Shown here in pieces: positions 33,001 through 44,336 of a stretch of DNA of 64,000 nt. The notes under the pieces are model-generated. The model ran no database searches. It saw only the letters and a program-made list of their open reading frames with translations, and had not been told where the DNA came from. The translations under genes and the position numbers were made by a program. This stretch comes from Litoditis marina (lineage: Eukaryota; Nematoda; Chromadorea; Rhabditida; Rhabditidae). Position 1 is the first letter of the stretch; each line of letters starts with the position of its first letter. Where the stretch lies: positions 1 to 64,000 of the forward strand of contig CAXIWQ010000284.1 of the NCBI GenBank assembly GCA_964036275.1. The letters are read 5' to 3'.

Positions 33001-36000
33001 CAACAACTGATTTGAAGGGCTTATAGTTTATACATGTGTTGCCCCCCCCCTCTTCCTCGACCTACCTGTTGTAGGGCGGATACCACACGACTCGTAGCAA
33101 ATGTGTTGGAAGGGTCGTCAATATATCTGAAATGGGCAGCGTTGACTTCAATTCGAATGAACATAACAAAATAGTCTGAAAACAAAAAGAGATCTTGGTG
33201 GCAGCCCCGAACACCGCTGGGGGACAGAAGTAAGAAAGAGAACGTAAGTCCTAAGATCTTCTAGTTGATATTGGCTATAGGGGTCGCTCTAGAAAGAGCC
33301 GGCAAAATCGACCAACTTTTTCCATTTTGCTGTGTTTGTAGTTTGGTAAGGCTACGCTTCGAGCACCTCATACATATGTCTATGTATGACAGATCAAACT
33401 ACAACTCAAACTTGGTAACCCCTATATTGATTGATGTCTGGCGCAATAGAAATCCATCGCAAATATCATGAGATTACCTCATGATGGCTATGCTACAGCA
33501 TGAAAAGGTCGTAAATAGTTTAGGAGATGTGCATGAGTTCCCCCTGAGGAGATCACTTGAACTTCTCATCAGGCTGAAGGACCGCGCCAGGGAACATTGC
33601 TATATATGAGATCACAACATGTTGTACTCGAATAGACTGCGTACTGTCGTGATGTGAATTGTGAACGTAGGTTATGATACCTGACAAAAGATGCATTAGC
33701 AATGAGTCTCAAGGTGGCATTGGGTAGTTTCTCAGCCGAGGTGTCGTGGAAGGACCCCTCCACTATTCGAATCACCGTCTCGGCCGCCTCTTCACTCGAT
33801 AGACTGGTCTTCCGATGAAGATTATAGAATTGTGCTGCAATCAATACTTGGCTGAGAGAATAGTTTCAGTTAAACTGGGGTGAACGGTAAGTATTGTATT
33901 CGTAGAGGGCGAACGTTTCTCGTTTCTCAGAATGATAGGCGCATCTGCTTGTTTTTGATCTACACGGGCTCTACCGCTCGCGGCCCAACGTTGGATCTAT
34001 TCTGACAATCCATATGGTAACCACTTTATTGTCTAAAATAAGAGCAAACCAAACTACGTCAACTATGAAGTAAAAGGAAAGTGATCTGTAATTCATACCA
34101 TTTACACTTGTGTTTCAAGTTAACGGGCGACATGCATGCGGATGCTCAGGGCTGGATCCTAATACGATCAACTCCTAGTTTGTTGTGAACAATCATAGAA
34201 TTCCTTGTAATTTCCTAGGAAATGTTTTGTTTTGTCGGTATTTCTAGTAAAGACGCTTAAAGACATGTAAAGACGCGGAAGGAAATAGAAGTACTGACGT
34301 TTCTTATGGGCCCACTCCTTTCTAGCCACTCCTGTCAAAATAGGAACCCGCGCCAGGCGGGCTAGCTCCAGACCAGATGCTGGCACCAAGTCGTTATCCA
34401 CCACCATTTTCGATACGCCCAACTGGAAAATGTAACCGTAGGGAAAGTAACTATACCGTTGCACATAATAAATACGGGTATCGGTTAAATACTCTTAAAC
34501 ACACTACTCTCAATGGTTATAATCATGCAATCCGATTGGAAACATTGCCATACCTTCCCGGTGAAGAAATCAGAGCATGATTTAGCTGTAAACATACCGA
34601 CCAGAATCCGAATGTTCTTTCGATTACCTCGATAGCTAGCGCTTTTCTTAACAGTGGTGACGTCAAATTCATGTCGTTCCGAAGACAATTTAGTTTCTGA
34701 GTTGACGTCAAATCGGCCTGAAATTCCTAGTAATATCCGAGACTTTGCTTCCGGCTACATTTCTCCTTTAACAAAAACAAAGATATTAGTGTTTCATCAC
34801 TTCTCCGTTTCGTCTCATTTTAGTGATCGAAACATAATACTGGTTCAATTCGTATTGCAACTGCATCCAACAGAACTTAGTAATCGCGCCAAGGTAAGCA
34901 TGATATTGTCTAATCAGAGAACAAGACATATATCCAGCAGTGAGCCCCCTAATTATGCTGCCAACTCTCTCTATCTCTCTCTTTCTTCGTTTCCAACTCT
35001 CTCCCCATTGTACTCACCGTCAAGCAAGCTATTCTGAAGTCCTGATAGTTGCAATGCTTCTCTCTTATTTCCTCTTTTGAATATTCCTCTCCAACTATTT
35101 CCGAGGCGTCCTCTTCATTAATTGCCTTCTCGCACCTGAAAGCGCGCATGTGTGAGTGGTCAACATATTATTCATTTGCTAATTTTGAATTGTCCGTATT
35201 ATTGGAGGAGTATAGGAATTCGACTTCTGCCAACATGAAGTTTCTGAATGGCCGACCTGAGATACGCGGCCAGGTTATCCACATCCCAATGAGGCACACC
35301 GTGTCTATTTATGGCCCATCCCGCCATCGATGAACCACTCATGATTATCGCCTGGTGCAGAAGTCCTGAACACGTCGCTTACTCATCTTTGTCTCACAAA
35401 AGCAGCTATTTTTATCCAAACGTGGATTTCTCTCTTTGTGCCCCCGCCCCGCCGTCTGCCCAACTGTTAGTCTAGTGTTCGTGTCCTGGGATATCTTACA
35501 ACTTTCGCACATCCTATAGTTACGGTACAACATATTACTTATTTTCTTAGAGAATGCATGCATCGAAGAAGATGATCACTTCGTCCAAAAGTCGAAACGC
35601 GATATGGCCGCATATGGGAAATTCAGAAGCACGGGTCAATCCGTGGTGACACTGTGGTGATTGTGAACTTGGTGAACTCGATGTAGAAACATGGCTCAAC
35701 CCCAAAGTATAGCCGCGGTTAGTATTGTGGTAACTGCATAATGAATTCCTAGACCAACGTTTTCTGAAACTATCAAGCAAACAAAACTGATATTTTCAAT
35801 ACAATGGTATGAGAGCGTGGTAATAATTGTTTGTCAGGGAAAATAATGATAATTTGGAGATGAGACGATAGTGTCTCCGGGATGGAACAACAGCTGTGAC
35901 CTACCCTGTGTGACCGGACTGAGTGCCAGCAGACTGGTTGCAGCCCCGCCGGCACTTTCTCCCATTACAGTAACCCGCGAAGGGTCTCCATTGAACTGTT

Positions 36001-38678
36001 TGATGTTCGACTGAATCCAGCGAAGGGCCAACACCTATCGGGCAAAGGTACACAAATTATATGTATTCATCGGTGGCTGTAACCACCAACTCATAGAAAA
36101 AAGAAAAACACTCTTCTTCTATTACTTCGTTCGTTTGATTTTTCTGCTTTATTTAGCAAAACTTTAGGATGGTTTTTATTCAATTAATCATTTTAGTCTA
36201 TTCAAAATACTACAAACGTGCCGATTTGTGTTATAATATTCTTCGTACCTGATCCCAGATTCCCAGATTGCCCTCAGTTTTCTCGCCATCGAACAGATTG
36301 ATGAAACCTGGAGGTGGCAGGTATTCGAAGACAACATGTGAACTTGTTCAAAATTTAAAATTGTTACTTCTCCGAGAATATAGATTTTCGAAATATTCTA
36401 GTCTCTACTTCGTATTTCAAAGCTATCCAGTCAACGAACCTAGTGGGCCGAGACGATAGTTGATAGTTACTAGAGTAACTCCTTTGAAGATGAGATTTCG
36501 GGCAGCTACCTGAAAAATAAAGAAGCCATGACATTTATGCGAATAATATTTTAAAACGGCGCTAAACACTCCCTCAGCGCGATGTTTTGTACTTATATAT
36601 CAGCTTTCATTCTTTCTTGGTTGTCTTTTACTGTTGAATCCACAAGATGTTAAAGATGTTGAAGATGTTAAAAGATGTTGATTGAAGAGGGGCTGAAAAC
36701 GAATACAACTTCAACCACAGCAGTGCATGAACTGATTCAGATCTGTTTGAATTCACACTCAAAAACAGTACTCGCTACTAACGTCATTTAGCCACCCCGT
36801 GATAACTGAACTGGCTTTTCATTTTGATTATCTTCAGAACTATTTCTTGACTTTTCTATACTTCAGGATACACTTGTTTCTATTTTACAACGTTCTATGG
36901 AGTGGCTACTAGCGCTTAACATAGTCAGTGATGGTGATGTTTTTGCAAGTATTATGTAGTTGGATGGTTCGTAATGGACCGAAAGGCCATACCTCCATGT
37001 CTATGCCGGTGTCCCCCGAACCGGCCAGAAAGGAGCCTCCATGAATCCAAACTACAATTGGAAACAGCTTTGACTCCTCCTCGCTGTCCTGAAGAGAAAA
37101 GGCAATGAATTCACCATTACAAGTACCATACTGCATGGCTATCTATTCCAAATACAGTCTACGTGAATCATGCATAGTTCAATAGTACCATCCATTCCTA
37201 CATTAGCGTCTACAATAATGTTTCAGTTGAACTTTATTTGCAGTGGTTACTATGGAAAAAACAGCGATTGTATAGAATATAATGCTCATCGCTAGTTGTA
37301 CTCAAGACATAAAAACCGGTTACGAACACCTCGAGGTTAAAGGCACAGTACCGCTTAAACATGAGATTTCTACAGTTAATGGATTCTTTCATGATGTTCA
37401 GCGTAGTTCAAAATGGTTTCCATGAAAATTTTATGACAATCGGTTAAGTTTGAGTTTTGAATTGACCGGCTACAAAAATGAAGGGATCGCCCATTATTCC
37501 ATGCAGCAAATTGCAGGACAGGCTCCGCCCATTTCTACTAACCGTGCGACAACGCGTCGTATAATAGCGCGAAAACATAGAAAACCATGGGAAAATTATA
37601 TATTTTCAATTGTAGTTTTAACTACTTAATGATACACGTATTATTTCGATTTTTCACAAAATTTTATATAGTTTCAAATGCTGTTTTATAACGAAACGAT
37701 GAATACCGTACTCTCCAAGCATCACTGAGACAACTGCTGCAGTACACCATAGAATAAATATTTTCCAGTGTTTAAACGAAGGTCATCATGTAACTAGAGT
37801 ACTTTGAAAGTTTCACGACAAAACAATTATATTTAGTTGCATTGTTAGAACGGTAGTGTGCCTTTAAGAAGAAAAGAAAAAAAGCTGTGGTCAAAACACG
37901 AACCGGAAGCTGCAAATGGGTACTGTGCAAGGACTATAACACAAGTCCGGTGGCTCTCAATCGGTCTCATATATTGAAATATAGCGGAAACTGTACTTGC
38001 GAACAAACGTACATAGGGACTTAATACATTGAGATATAGACAGTCCTCGCTCTCCTTCTCCATATTGGCCGAGGCGAATTTGTCGTTTCGATGGAAATCC
38101 ATGAATTGCAGACACGGCGGACCATACTCGACTGCGGACAATTCCTGGTGCCATCGAGTCTTTTTCACAGGTTTCTGGAAATAATTCTTTATAGTTTTTA
38201 ATACATATTCAGTGGTCACGTTTGGGGTACAGGCTAAACGTACCGATGTCAACATATATACTTTATTTAGATTGTGTTATCTATCTATAGGGGTCGCTCA
38301 CAGAAGAGCACGGCAATGTTATCTTGTTAGGCTGTGTTTGTAGTTTGATCTCAATATGTTGCAGCCAAAATCCGAAACTTTGCCTGTGTATGATATATCA
38401 AACTACGCCTCAAAATCAGTCAGCCCCTATATTATGATGTTGGTGCACGATCATAGTGCGACTAATCGGCAACAACTCAAACCCCCCCTAAATCGAAGAT
38501 CTCCAATAGGTGGTTCAGCATGGGGAATGCCTCGGAATATTTGCAAATGTCTGCCATCTATTTTGTATATTTTTCCCCTCACGAGACCCTGTTCCACCCA
38601 AACAGAACGAGACTTTTCCAACGCCTGAGGGTAGACGAGAGAGCAGACAAGTAGAAGAGTCGAGAGGAACAGAGACAT
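30085..38678 (-). CDS. Membrane-anchored type-B carboxylesterase (17 exons)
   Basis: Exons: 38678-38483, 38174-38013, 37088-36993, 36509-36440, 36307-36249, 36034-35905, 35365-35257, 35135-35018, 34717-34598, 34422-34299, 33834-33681, 33126-33066, 32747-32625, 31808-31624, 31536-31474, 30876-30738, 30234-30085; about 685 aa. It starts with a signal peptide ([19 protein letters not shown]). Then come [24 protein letters not shown], the oxyanion motif [16 protein letters not shown], and the nucleophile elbow [17 protein letters not shown]. The likely acid is E in GVARKEW and the likely base H in SFHGLDHSF, so the Ser-Glu-His triad seems complete. The protein ends in one membrane helix ([20 protein letters not shown]) and a short cytoplasmic tail. 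It should be an ester hydrolase on the cell surface, akin to cholinesterase/neuroligin relatives. Phases agree except at exon 1/2, where a run of seven Gs leaves one extra base. Confidence 0.9.
30310..30417 (+). mobile_element. 92-bp hAT-type MITE with 8-bp duplication
   Basis: TAGGGTTGTTTG (30318 on) and TTTACAACCCTA (to 30409) are the inverted ends. GTCAGCAC flanks both sides (30310-30317 and 30410-30417). An 8-bp duplication and TAGGG ends are hallmarks of hAT mobilisation. The inside is repeated ACTCGAAA/TCGATTTTT motifs. It lies in the last esterase intron. Confidence 0.9.
31012..31165 (+). repeat. CTCATGAG repeat, copy in esterase intron 15
   Basis: Several CTCATGAG/CTCATGA motifs surround AAATGCTGTAGCATAGC, ending GGTAATCTCATGAGG. 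The inverse of its right part (ATGAGATTACCTCATGATGG, GCTATGCTACAGCAT) occurs at 33468-33505, suggesting one dispersed short element in two introns. Confidence 0.7.
33276..33426 (+). mobile_element. TATAGGGG-type MITE, copy 2 (esterase intron 11)
   Basis: Starts TATAGGGGTCGCTC and ends GGTAACCCCTATA, a clear terminal inverted repeat. An inner GTTTGTAGTTTGGT / ATCAAACTACAAC pair is present. A CTCATGAG-family piece follows at 33465-33560. Confidence 0.8.
37337..37867 (+). mobile_element. ~523-bp MITE with TTAA duplication (esterase intron 2)
   Basis: AGGCACAGTACCG (37341 on) and CGGTAGTGTGCCT (to 37863) form the inverted ends. TTAA flanks both (37337-37340 and 37864-37867). A TTAA target points to the piggyBac-like or palindromic TTAA MITE groups. 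There is no open frame of note inside. Confidence 0.75.
38286..38431 (+). mobile_element. TATAGGGG-type MITE, copy 3 (esterase intron 1)
   Basis: Starts TATAGGGGTCGCTCACAG and ends CAGTCAGCCCCTATA. The inner GTAGTTTGATCTCAATATG / ATATATCAAACTACG pair matches copy 1 closely. It lies between the signal-peptide exon and exon 2 of the esterase gene. Confidence 0.8.
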
Positions 38679-39059
38679 ATTGCTATCGGCACATAACACA
38701 CACACCAATATGTCCCCCTTCAGGCACTTCACTTGGGAGGTAGTCTCTGAGTTTAATTAACGATTCACAGTCAGTGATTCATTGAGTTAGATTAGATATA
38801 GTACGCTGACAATTAAAATATGTTCAAATAGTCTATTTTACAATACTTCGGACAGTTCACATTTTGGGTTGGGACATAGTTGCAGTTCACATGAATTTTA
38901 CAGAAACGTTTACGAGCTGGGGAGTAAGAATAATGAAATACAGCACAACACAAAGGAACACTATATTATATATTTAAACGCGTATCTTTTGAATACAATG
39001 AGACAAAGCAAGTACGCTATGAAAATACTAAAACAATTAAAGAAAGGGAAATGATACTA

Positions 39060-39370
39060 GTAGTGTATGGACCCCAGATTGGTCACTTCCCCCAGATTGG
39101 TCATCGCCTAACCACCGCTCTAGCTATGAGAAAAGTCTCCCAGATTGGTCACTCTTCCCAGACTGGTCACTTTATTCCAAATTAGACATTTAATTAAAAT
39201 CATCTAATTTCGAAATTATCGATTTTTCGAAAATAATTTAAAAATTTCGAAAAGTGAGAAATTCAAAAACTCGGTTACTTAATTTTCGGATTTTTTCGGT
39301 TACCTTTACTTTACCTTTTATTTTGGTTACTTCTTTGGTTACCTTTTGTTTTACCTTCTTTTCGGATTGG
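39060..39370. repeat. Short low-complexity repeats upstream of esterase
   Basis: CCAGATTGGTCACTT-like units recur four times at 39071-39172. After them comes a stretch with repeated GGTTACCTTT/TTTTACCTT motifs (39297-39355). No gene was seen. Confidence 0.6.
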
Positions 39371-39377
39371 GAAAATA

Positions 39378-39767
39378 GTGTGACACAGATCATTAGTGCG
39401 AAATCAAGATTACGCGCCACGCGTGTTACATTAGAAAACAGCTGATCGACGCAACGCCCGTGGGAAAATAGAGCGAGACTCAGACAGTGCGAGAGTGGTC
39501 AACGTAATGTTTTCTTGGGAACGTCTAATGAATAAGTTATATATTTCATTTTCTGATTCATATAAAATTTCACTCACATCTAGCGAATTGTCATATTCGT
39601 GTATATATAGGCCTTCTTCGTACAAAAACGAGGAGGCAAGGCGCGTACAGTATACCCCCATTATGAATGGTCCGGATTTAAACATATCCTTCGAGCGTCG
39701 GGTCGCGGCGGGACCATTGGCTGTGTGATTTGAATGTCAGGGAACGCGCGAAATTTGATCCTGATGT
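39378..39767 (+). repeat. 390-bp direct repeat, left copy
   Basis: Matches 41601-41990 in the same orientation, with one difference seen (GGCTGTG versus GACTGTG near the 3' end). It contains TATATATAGG and, on the minus strand, an 84-codon open frame kept in both copies. It directly borders the inverted-repeat unit at 39771-41600. Confidence 0.95.
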
Positions 39768-39770
39768 GGT

Positions 39771-41600
39771 AGTCGTTACCGAGGTGACTATTTTAGGGGG
39801 GCGGGGCGAGGGGGGGTGAGGGGGCGGGGCCTAGAGGAAATGGACCAATAGGAGCGGAGTATGCTAGAGAGAGTAGTGCGGGCAGAGTGCTAGACAGATC
39901 GGCGAGAGAGAGGCAGGATGTGACCCCGGGATATAGCAATTAGCGCACAAGGGCAGCCGAAACTCGACCATATTTTGAGGAAGCTAAAAGTATTTCAATC
40001 GAAAAAGTTGAAAATGAAGTTGGAAAACGGTTTTACGTGACTAAACGAAGATATAAATACAATGGGCAAAGTTATTTGCAGTGAAATACAAGTTTTATGG
40101 GCTCCAGAATTATTTTGGTACAAAACTAAACATAGTTTGATCTACGGGACCCAGAACATTTTATTGATTGAAATACGATTATCTTAACACTTTTCAAGCT
40201 GTTTTACATTTCCTAAACGGGACTGCAAGTGTCAAGTTCATACTGCAGACGTCAACGTAGGAATAGAATTGACTACATCAGGATGAACATATAAACAACT
40301 TTTATATCAGATATGTTTTCTATGCCCGGTTGCTATGCTTGCTTCAACAGTAGTGTTCGGCTAATCTCGGAAAGTTCATGATTAGTAGTGTTCGGCTAAT
40401 CTCGGAAAGTTCATGATTAAAGGGGGTAGAACTAGAACTAGAAGGACAGTTCATGATAAGACTAGAAGTTATCCGCCTGGCTAGAGAATGTACGTTCGGA
40501 AAATCGACTAAAAGTCTGTTTATGGTGTGCTCGTAGTTTGATCCCGGTGAGTTTCAGTCGAAGTGCGATATTTCTTCTTTGAAAGCTGATAAAGGTTAAA
40601 TTGGTTGCATCGTTGCATGTATTAGTACATGACATGTAAAATAAAAAAAAACACTTCTTCTATTACACTGCTGAACGATTGTTATTTTTGTTCGCACACT
40701 ACTAACTATTCTCCGAGTATACATCCGGTGTTCTTTACGTGTGAATCATTTTCTCTTCACGGTTGTCATTCATTTAGATGGTTTCCTCGTGTTGAACCTC
40801 AACATAATGTTCACCCCACCTCAAAGATAGAGGTAAACAGGTAGAACTATATTTTTCTGTTCAGAAACTAAAGCAGTTTTCGTCTTTTTTCGAAGCACGA
40901 AAACACAAAAGCAGACGAAGAGAAAACTCTTACTAAAACTTTCATGATTTCGCCGTGATATCGTAGGTATAAGTGAGCTACTTGAATGGAGAAAACTAAG
41001 CTACTTTTTTGTGCACATAATACGTCTGCCCCAAATTAATGAAAGTGTTGTACACTTTTTCATGAACATATTCTAGCACTAAATTCACGTATCAATGGTA
41101 TCCAGTTGTATTTCTAATGAAAAATAAGAGTTTCTATGTTTTTCGTTTGGAGTACGCAATATTGCGCTGTTGCAGTGTTGCAGCAAATAGTAAATGTTGC
41201 AGTTTTGCAGCAATTAGTAGGTTCCGTAGATCAAACTATGTTTAGTTTTGTACCAAAATAATTCTGGAGCCCATAAAACTTGTATTTCACTGCAAATAAC
41301 TTTGCCCATTGTATTTATATCTTCGTTTAGTCACGTAAAACCGTTTTCCAACTTCATTTTCAACTTTTTCGATTGAAATACTTTTAGCTTCCTCAAAATA
41401 TGGTCGAGTTTCGGCTGCCCTTGTGCGCTAATTGCTATATCCCGGGGTCACATCCTGCCTCTCTCTCGCCGATCTGTCTAGCACTCTGCCCGCACTACTC
41501 TCTCTAGCATACTCCGCTCCTATTGGTCCATTTCCTCTAGGCCCCGCCCCCTCACCCCCCCTCGCCCCGCCCCCCTAAAATAGTCACCTCGGTAACGACT
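39771..41600. mobile_element. Foldback-like element with ~375-bp inverted ends
   Basis: AGTCGTTACCGAGGTGAC (39771 on) reappears inverted as GTCACCTCGGTAACGACT (to 41600). The match runs about 375 bp, to around 40146 and 41226. The ends are GC-rich outside (GGGGGGCGGGGCG) and AT-rich inside. The ~1.08-kb middle has no long frame. It holds a two-copy 35-bp tandem (GTGTTCGGCTAATCTCGG, about 40352-40420) and a dispersed repeat (40205-40410) also at 26480. It lies exactly between two 390-bp direct repeats, so it may be a foldback transposon or the core of a larger non-autonomous element. Confidence 0.8.
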
Positions 41601-41990
41601 GTGTGACACAGATCATTAGTGCGAAATCAAGATTACGCGCCACGCGTGTTACATTAGAAAACAGCTGATCGACGCAACGCCCGTGGGAAAATAGAGCGAG
41701 ACTCAGACAGTGCGAGAGTGGTCAACGTAATGTTTTCTTGGGAACGTCTAATGAATAAGTTATATATTTCATTTTCTGATTCATATAAAATTTCACTCAC
41801 ATCTAGCGAATTGTCATATTCGTGTATATATAGGCCTTCTTCGTACAAAAACGAGGAGGCAAGGCGCGTACAGTATACCCCCATTATGAATGGTCCGGAT
41901 TTAAACATATCCTTCGAGCGTCGGGTCGCGGCGGGACCATTGACTGTGTGATTTGAATGTCAGGGAACGCGCGAAATTTGATCCTGATGT
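41601..41990 (+). repeat. 390-bp direct repeat, right copy
   Basis: Same orientation as 39378-39767 and almost identical. It abuts the inverted repeat with no gap (GACT|GTGTGACACAG), whereas the left copy is separated by GGT. It does not start TG and end CA, so it is not a standard LTR. Confidence 0.95.
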
Positions 41991-44330
41991 AGCGCTCAGT
42001 GAATTATGAATTTAATAGCTTTTTAATTAGTTAAATGTTTGTTTGTAACGTGTATTTTGCCCATTTTTTGTGTTCATTTCAATTGGCTATTGTTACTCGT
42101 AGCTTCTTAGCCTTTACCTGGGATTCTTGACGGTGATAGTTCCGTCTGTGGTACAAAAGAATATCAGCTTTTTCCCTTCTCAAAGAATTTCGCCACTTAA
42201 TTATGCTTATCCTTATTTTGTGCTGCTTCTATTTCAACCATTTTTTCCACGCAATGTTCGAGTAATTTGTTATTATCATTGGTGAAGTTACATACTTATA
42301 AATATGAGCCCTAGCCTATTTACATAATATTATTTGACAACACTATCACGCCAATTCGCTATAGTGTGTGTACACTGTATATTCTATAGCCATACAGTTC
42401 ATTGCATGATGTCAATAGGATAACTATACCTGTATTTCGATGAACCTACTATTCGCAGATACGCGGCTTCGCAGGTAGGATAAAAAGTGCTTTGATTATG
42501 CTGCGAAATTTTCCCATTTTACCATTCGGGTTTATCAATATCTCAATACTCAACTATTGAATTTCAGGGTCGGCTCGGGTAGTCCGCGACGATTGGCTTG
42601 CAGTCTTCGCTCAGTAGTAAGTTTTTCAAAAGTCAGTTTCCATCTAGTCATGGTTTACCTTACCTAACTTTCAAGCAAACTTAACGCTTCATAGTTCTTT
42701 CCGTAAACAAAAAACCCGTTTCGTAGAAAAATACCTCATAAAAGAAAGTTGTTGTTTGCTGGTCAGCTGTTTGATGTGTCTCACCTATGAAACAAACTGC
42801 CCCTCTTTCATAAATCATTCCAACTTAGTGAAATTTCATGTAATCGTTTGGTAGGCGGTCGGTAGGCCGCCGCCTTGTTCAAAATATAAAGAACCTAGGA
42901 AACACGCTTAAATGAGCAGCAATGAGAATGACTTCTATAGTAACATTGTGTCTAATAAAGAACCGATGAATTTCGGTGTAGTTTAACTTTAGTATAGAAA
43001 ATAACCCCGGCTCGTCTTTCTCGTTCTTTTTCTGCTCGGTATCCTTTCACTATAACCGCTCCGATTCTATAAAGGACGGGGTCATGCGGTCATGGTCACT
43101 GCTTTAACTAGTTAAAACAGACATTTTTGTATGAGGTTTACTTTACACCAGTAAATTCTCATGCTCCGCGTTTCCGTTCATTTTTTTTTACGAATATCGC
43201 CAGCTGAAGCTGAGTGGTTTTGTTTAGAACTTGTTAGTACGAGCACACCAGCTATTGTATAAGCAAGTGTGAACTCGTCATTATTCAGCGGAAATTATCA
43301 TGATTCCAGTGCTAATGGTTCAGGATCTGAGCATTGGACTTGGATATTTACTCTGTGCTAGTTCTGCATCTGAGTTATACCTTCTCTATTTATGTTGTAT
43401 TTCAAGGAACGTCATTTCCTCGGTGAGCCAGACGAATGCACTCTGAATGGTATCCGATTTGAGGATATCATCCAGATTTCATAGCCTATACATTTAACGG
43501 TAACGATGTTATTAGATTATTTGACTGCTAGGTCGTAGGTTTTCTGTTTTGTAGGTTTTCCAGTTTATTTAGGAACATGGGAAGTCAACCCTTAGCATGC
43601 GTATACGAGGGTACTTTAAGTGACTGAAATGAAAGAGACTGAAGATAATATTTTTGGTTTGCCATTTTCGAAAAAATCAACTCCCATATATTGGTGCATC
43701 TACGTAAATAATATATGAGTATTTTTCAAATTTTCGGTGTAGATTTCGCGTGGCGTAACCAGTAAGCATGGCGATTAGGTATACGACTTGGTATGTTGGA
43801 ATATGAGTTCTAGTGAACTTTCGAAAACTACATTACGAACTTTATTTATTTCTCGATTGTTTCTATTTGTTTCTTACCACAGAAGCTGAGACAAGCACGT
43901 GGATAAGATGTTTGTGAGGTGTTCTTATCCCTCTCAACTCCTTTACCATGTACTTGACTAGTTTTCTAGTATTTCATTGTAAAGGTAGAGTTCTTTGTTT
44001 TCAATATATTTTGATTGATATTGTGAATGATTGTTGTTATGAAGAGCATTTTTATATGTCACCTCTTCTTGATATTCGCGGGGAAGTTGTCTATGTGACG
44101 TTTCCTGCCTCTTATAGAGTGATAGGCGAGGTAACGTTGGAGGTGTAAAGGTAGGACATGGGTAGTACCGGAATTCCATACAGGTTTTGTTTGAATGTTC
44201 TTCATTGCTGCCGCTTTGGGGTGCTGCAGGAAATGGCGTTCCTCGTTCACAAAGGTTAATTTGAGATACTGTAATATTGTCTGTTGCAGAAAAACCTGCT
44301 TCTTTTTGTGTAGGCCACCATTTTTGTATT
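41991..44330. other. Intergenic before the hAT gene, possible missing exons
   Basis: No clear gene. A short possible exon at 42567-42618 (after TTTCAG, before GTAAGT) does not join in phase to the first recognised Ulp1 exon. The 5' end and left terminus of the hAT element may lie here, but I could not find matching inverted ends. Confidence 0.4.
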
Positions 44331-44336
44331 TTCCAG

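Noticed and set aside
35547..35780. Possible extra esterase exon on the minus strand
   Set aside because: It has an acceptor and an open frame, but the exon at 35365-35257 carries the expected [17 protein letters not shown] sequence and fits the phase.
39378..41990. LTR retrotransposon
   Set aside because: Repeats do not begin TG and end CA, there is no primer-binding site or coding region, and the interior is an inverted repeat.
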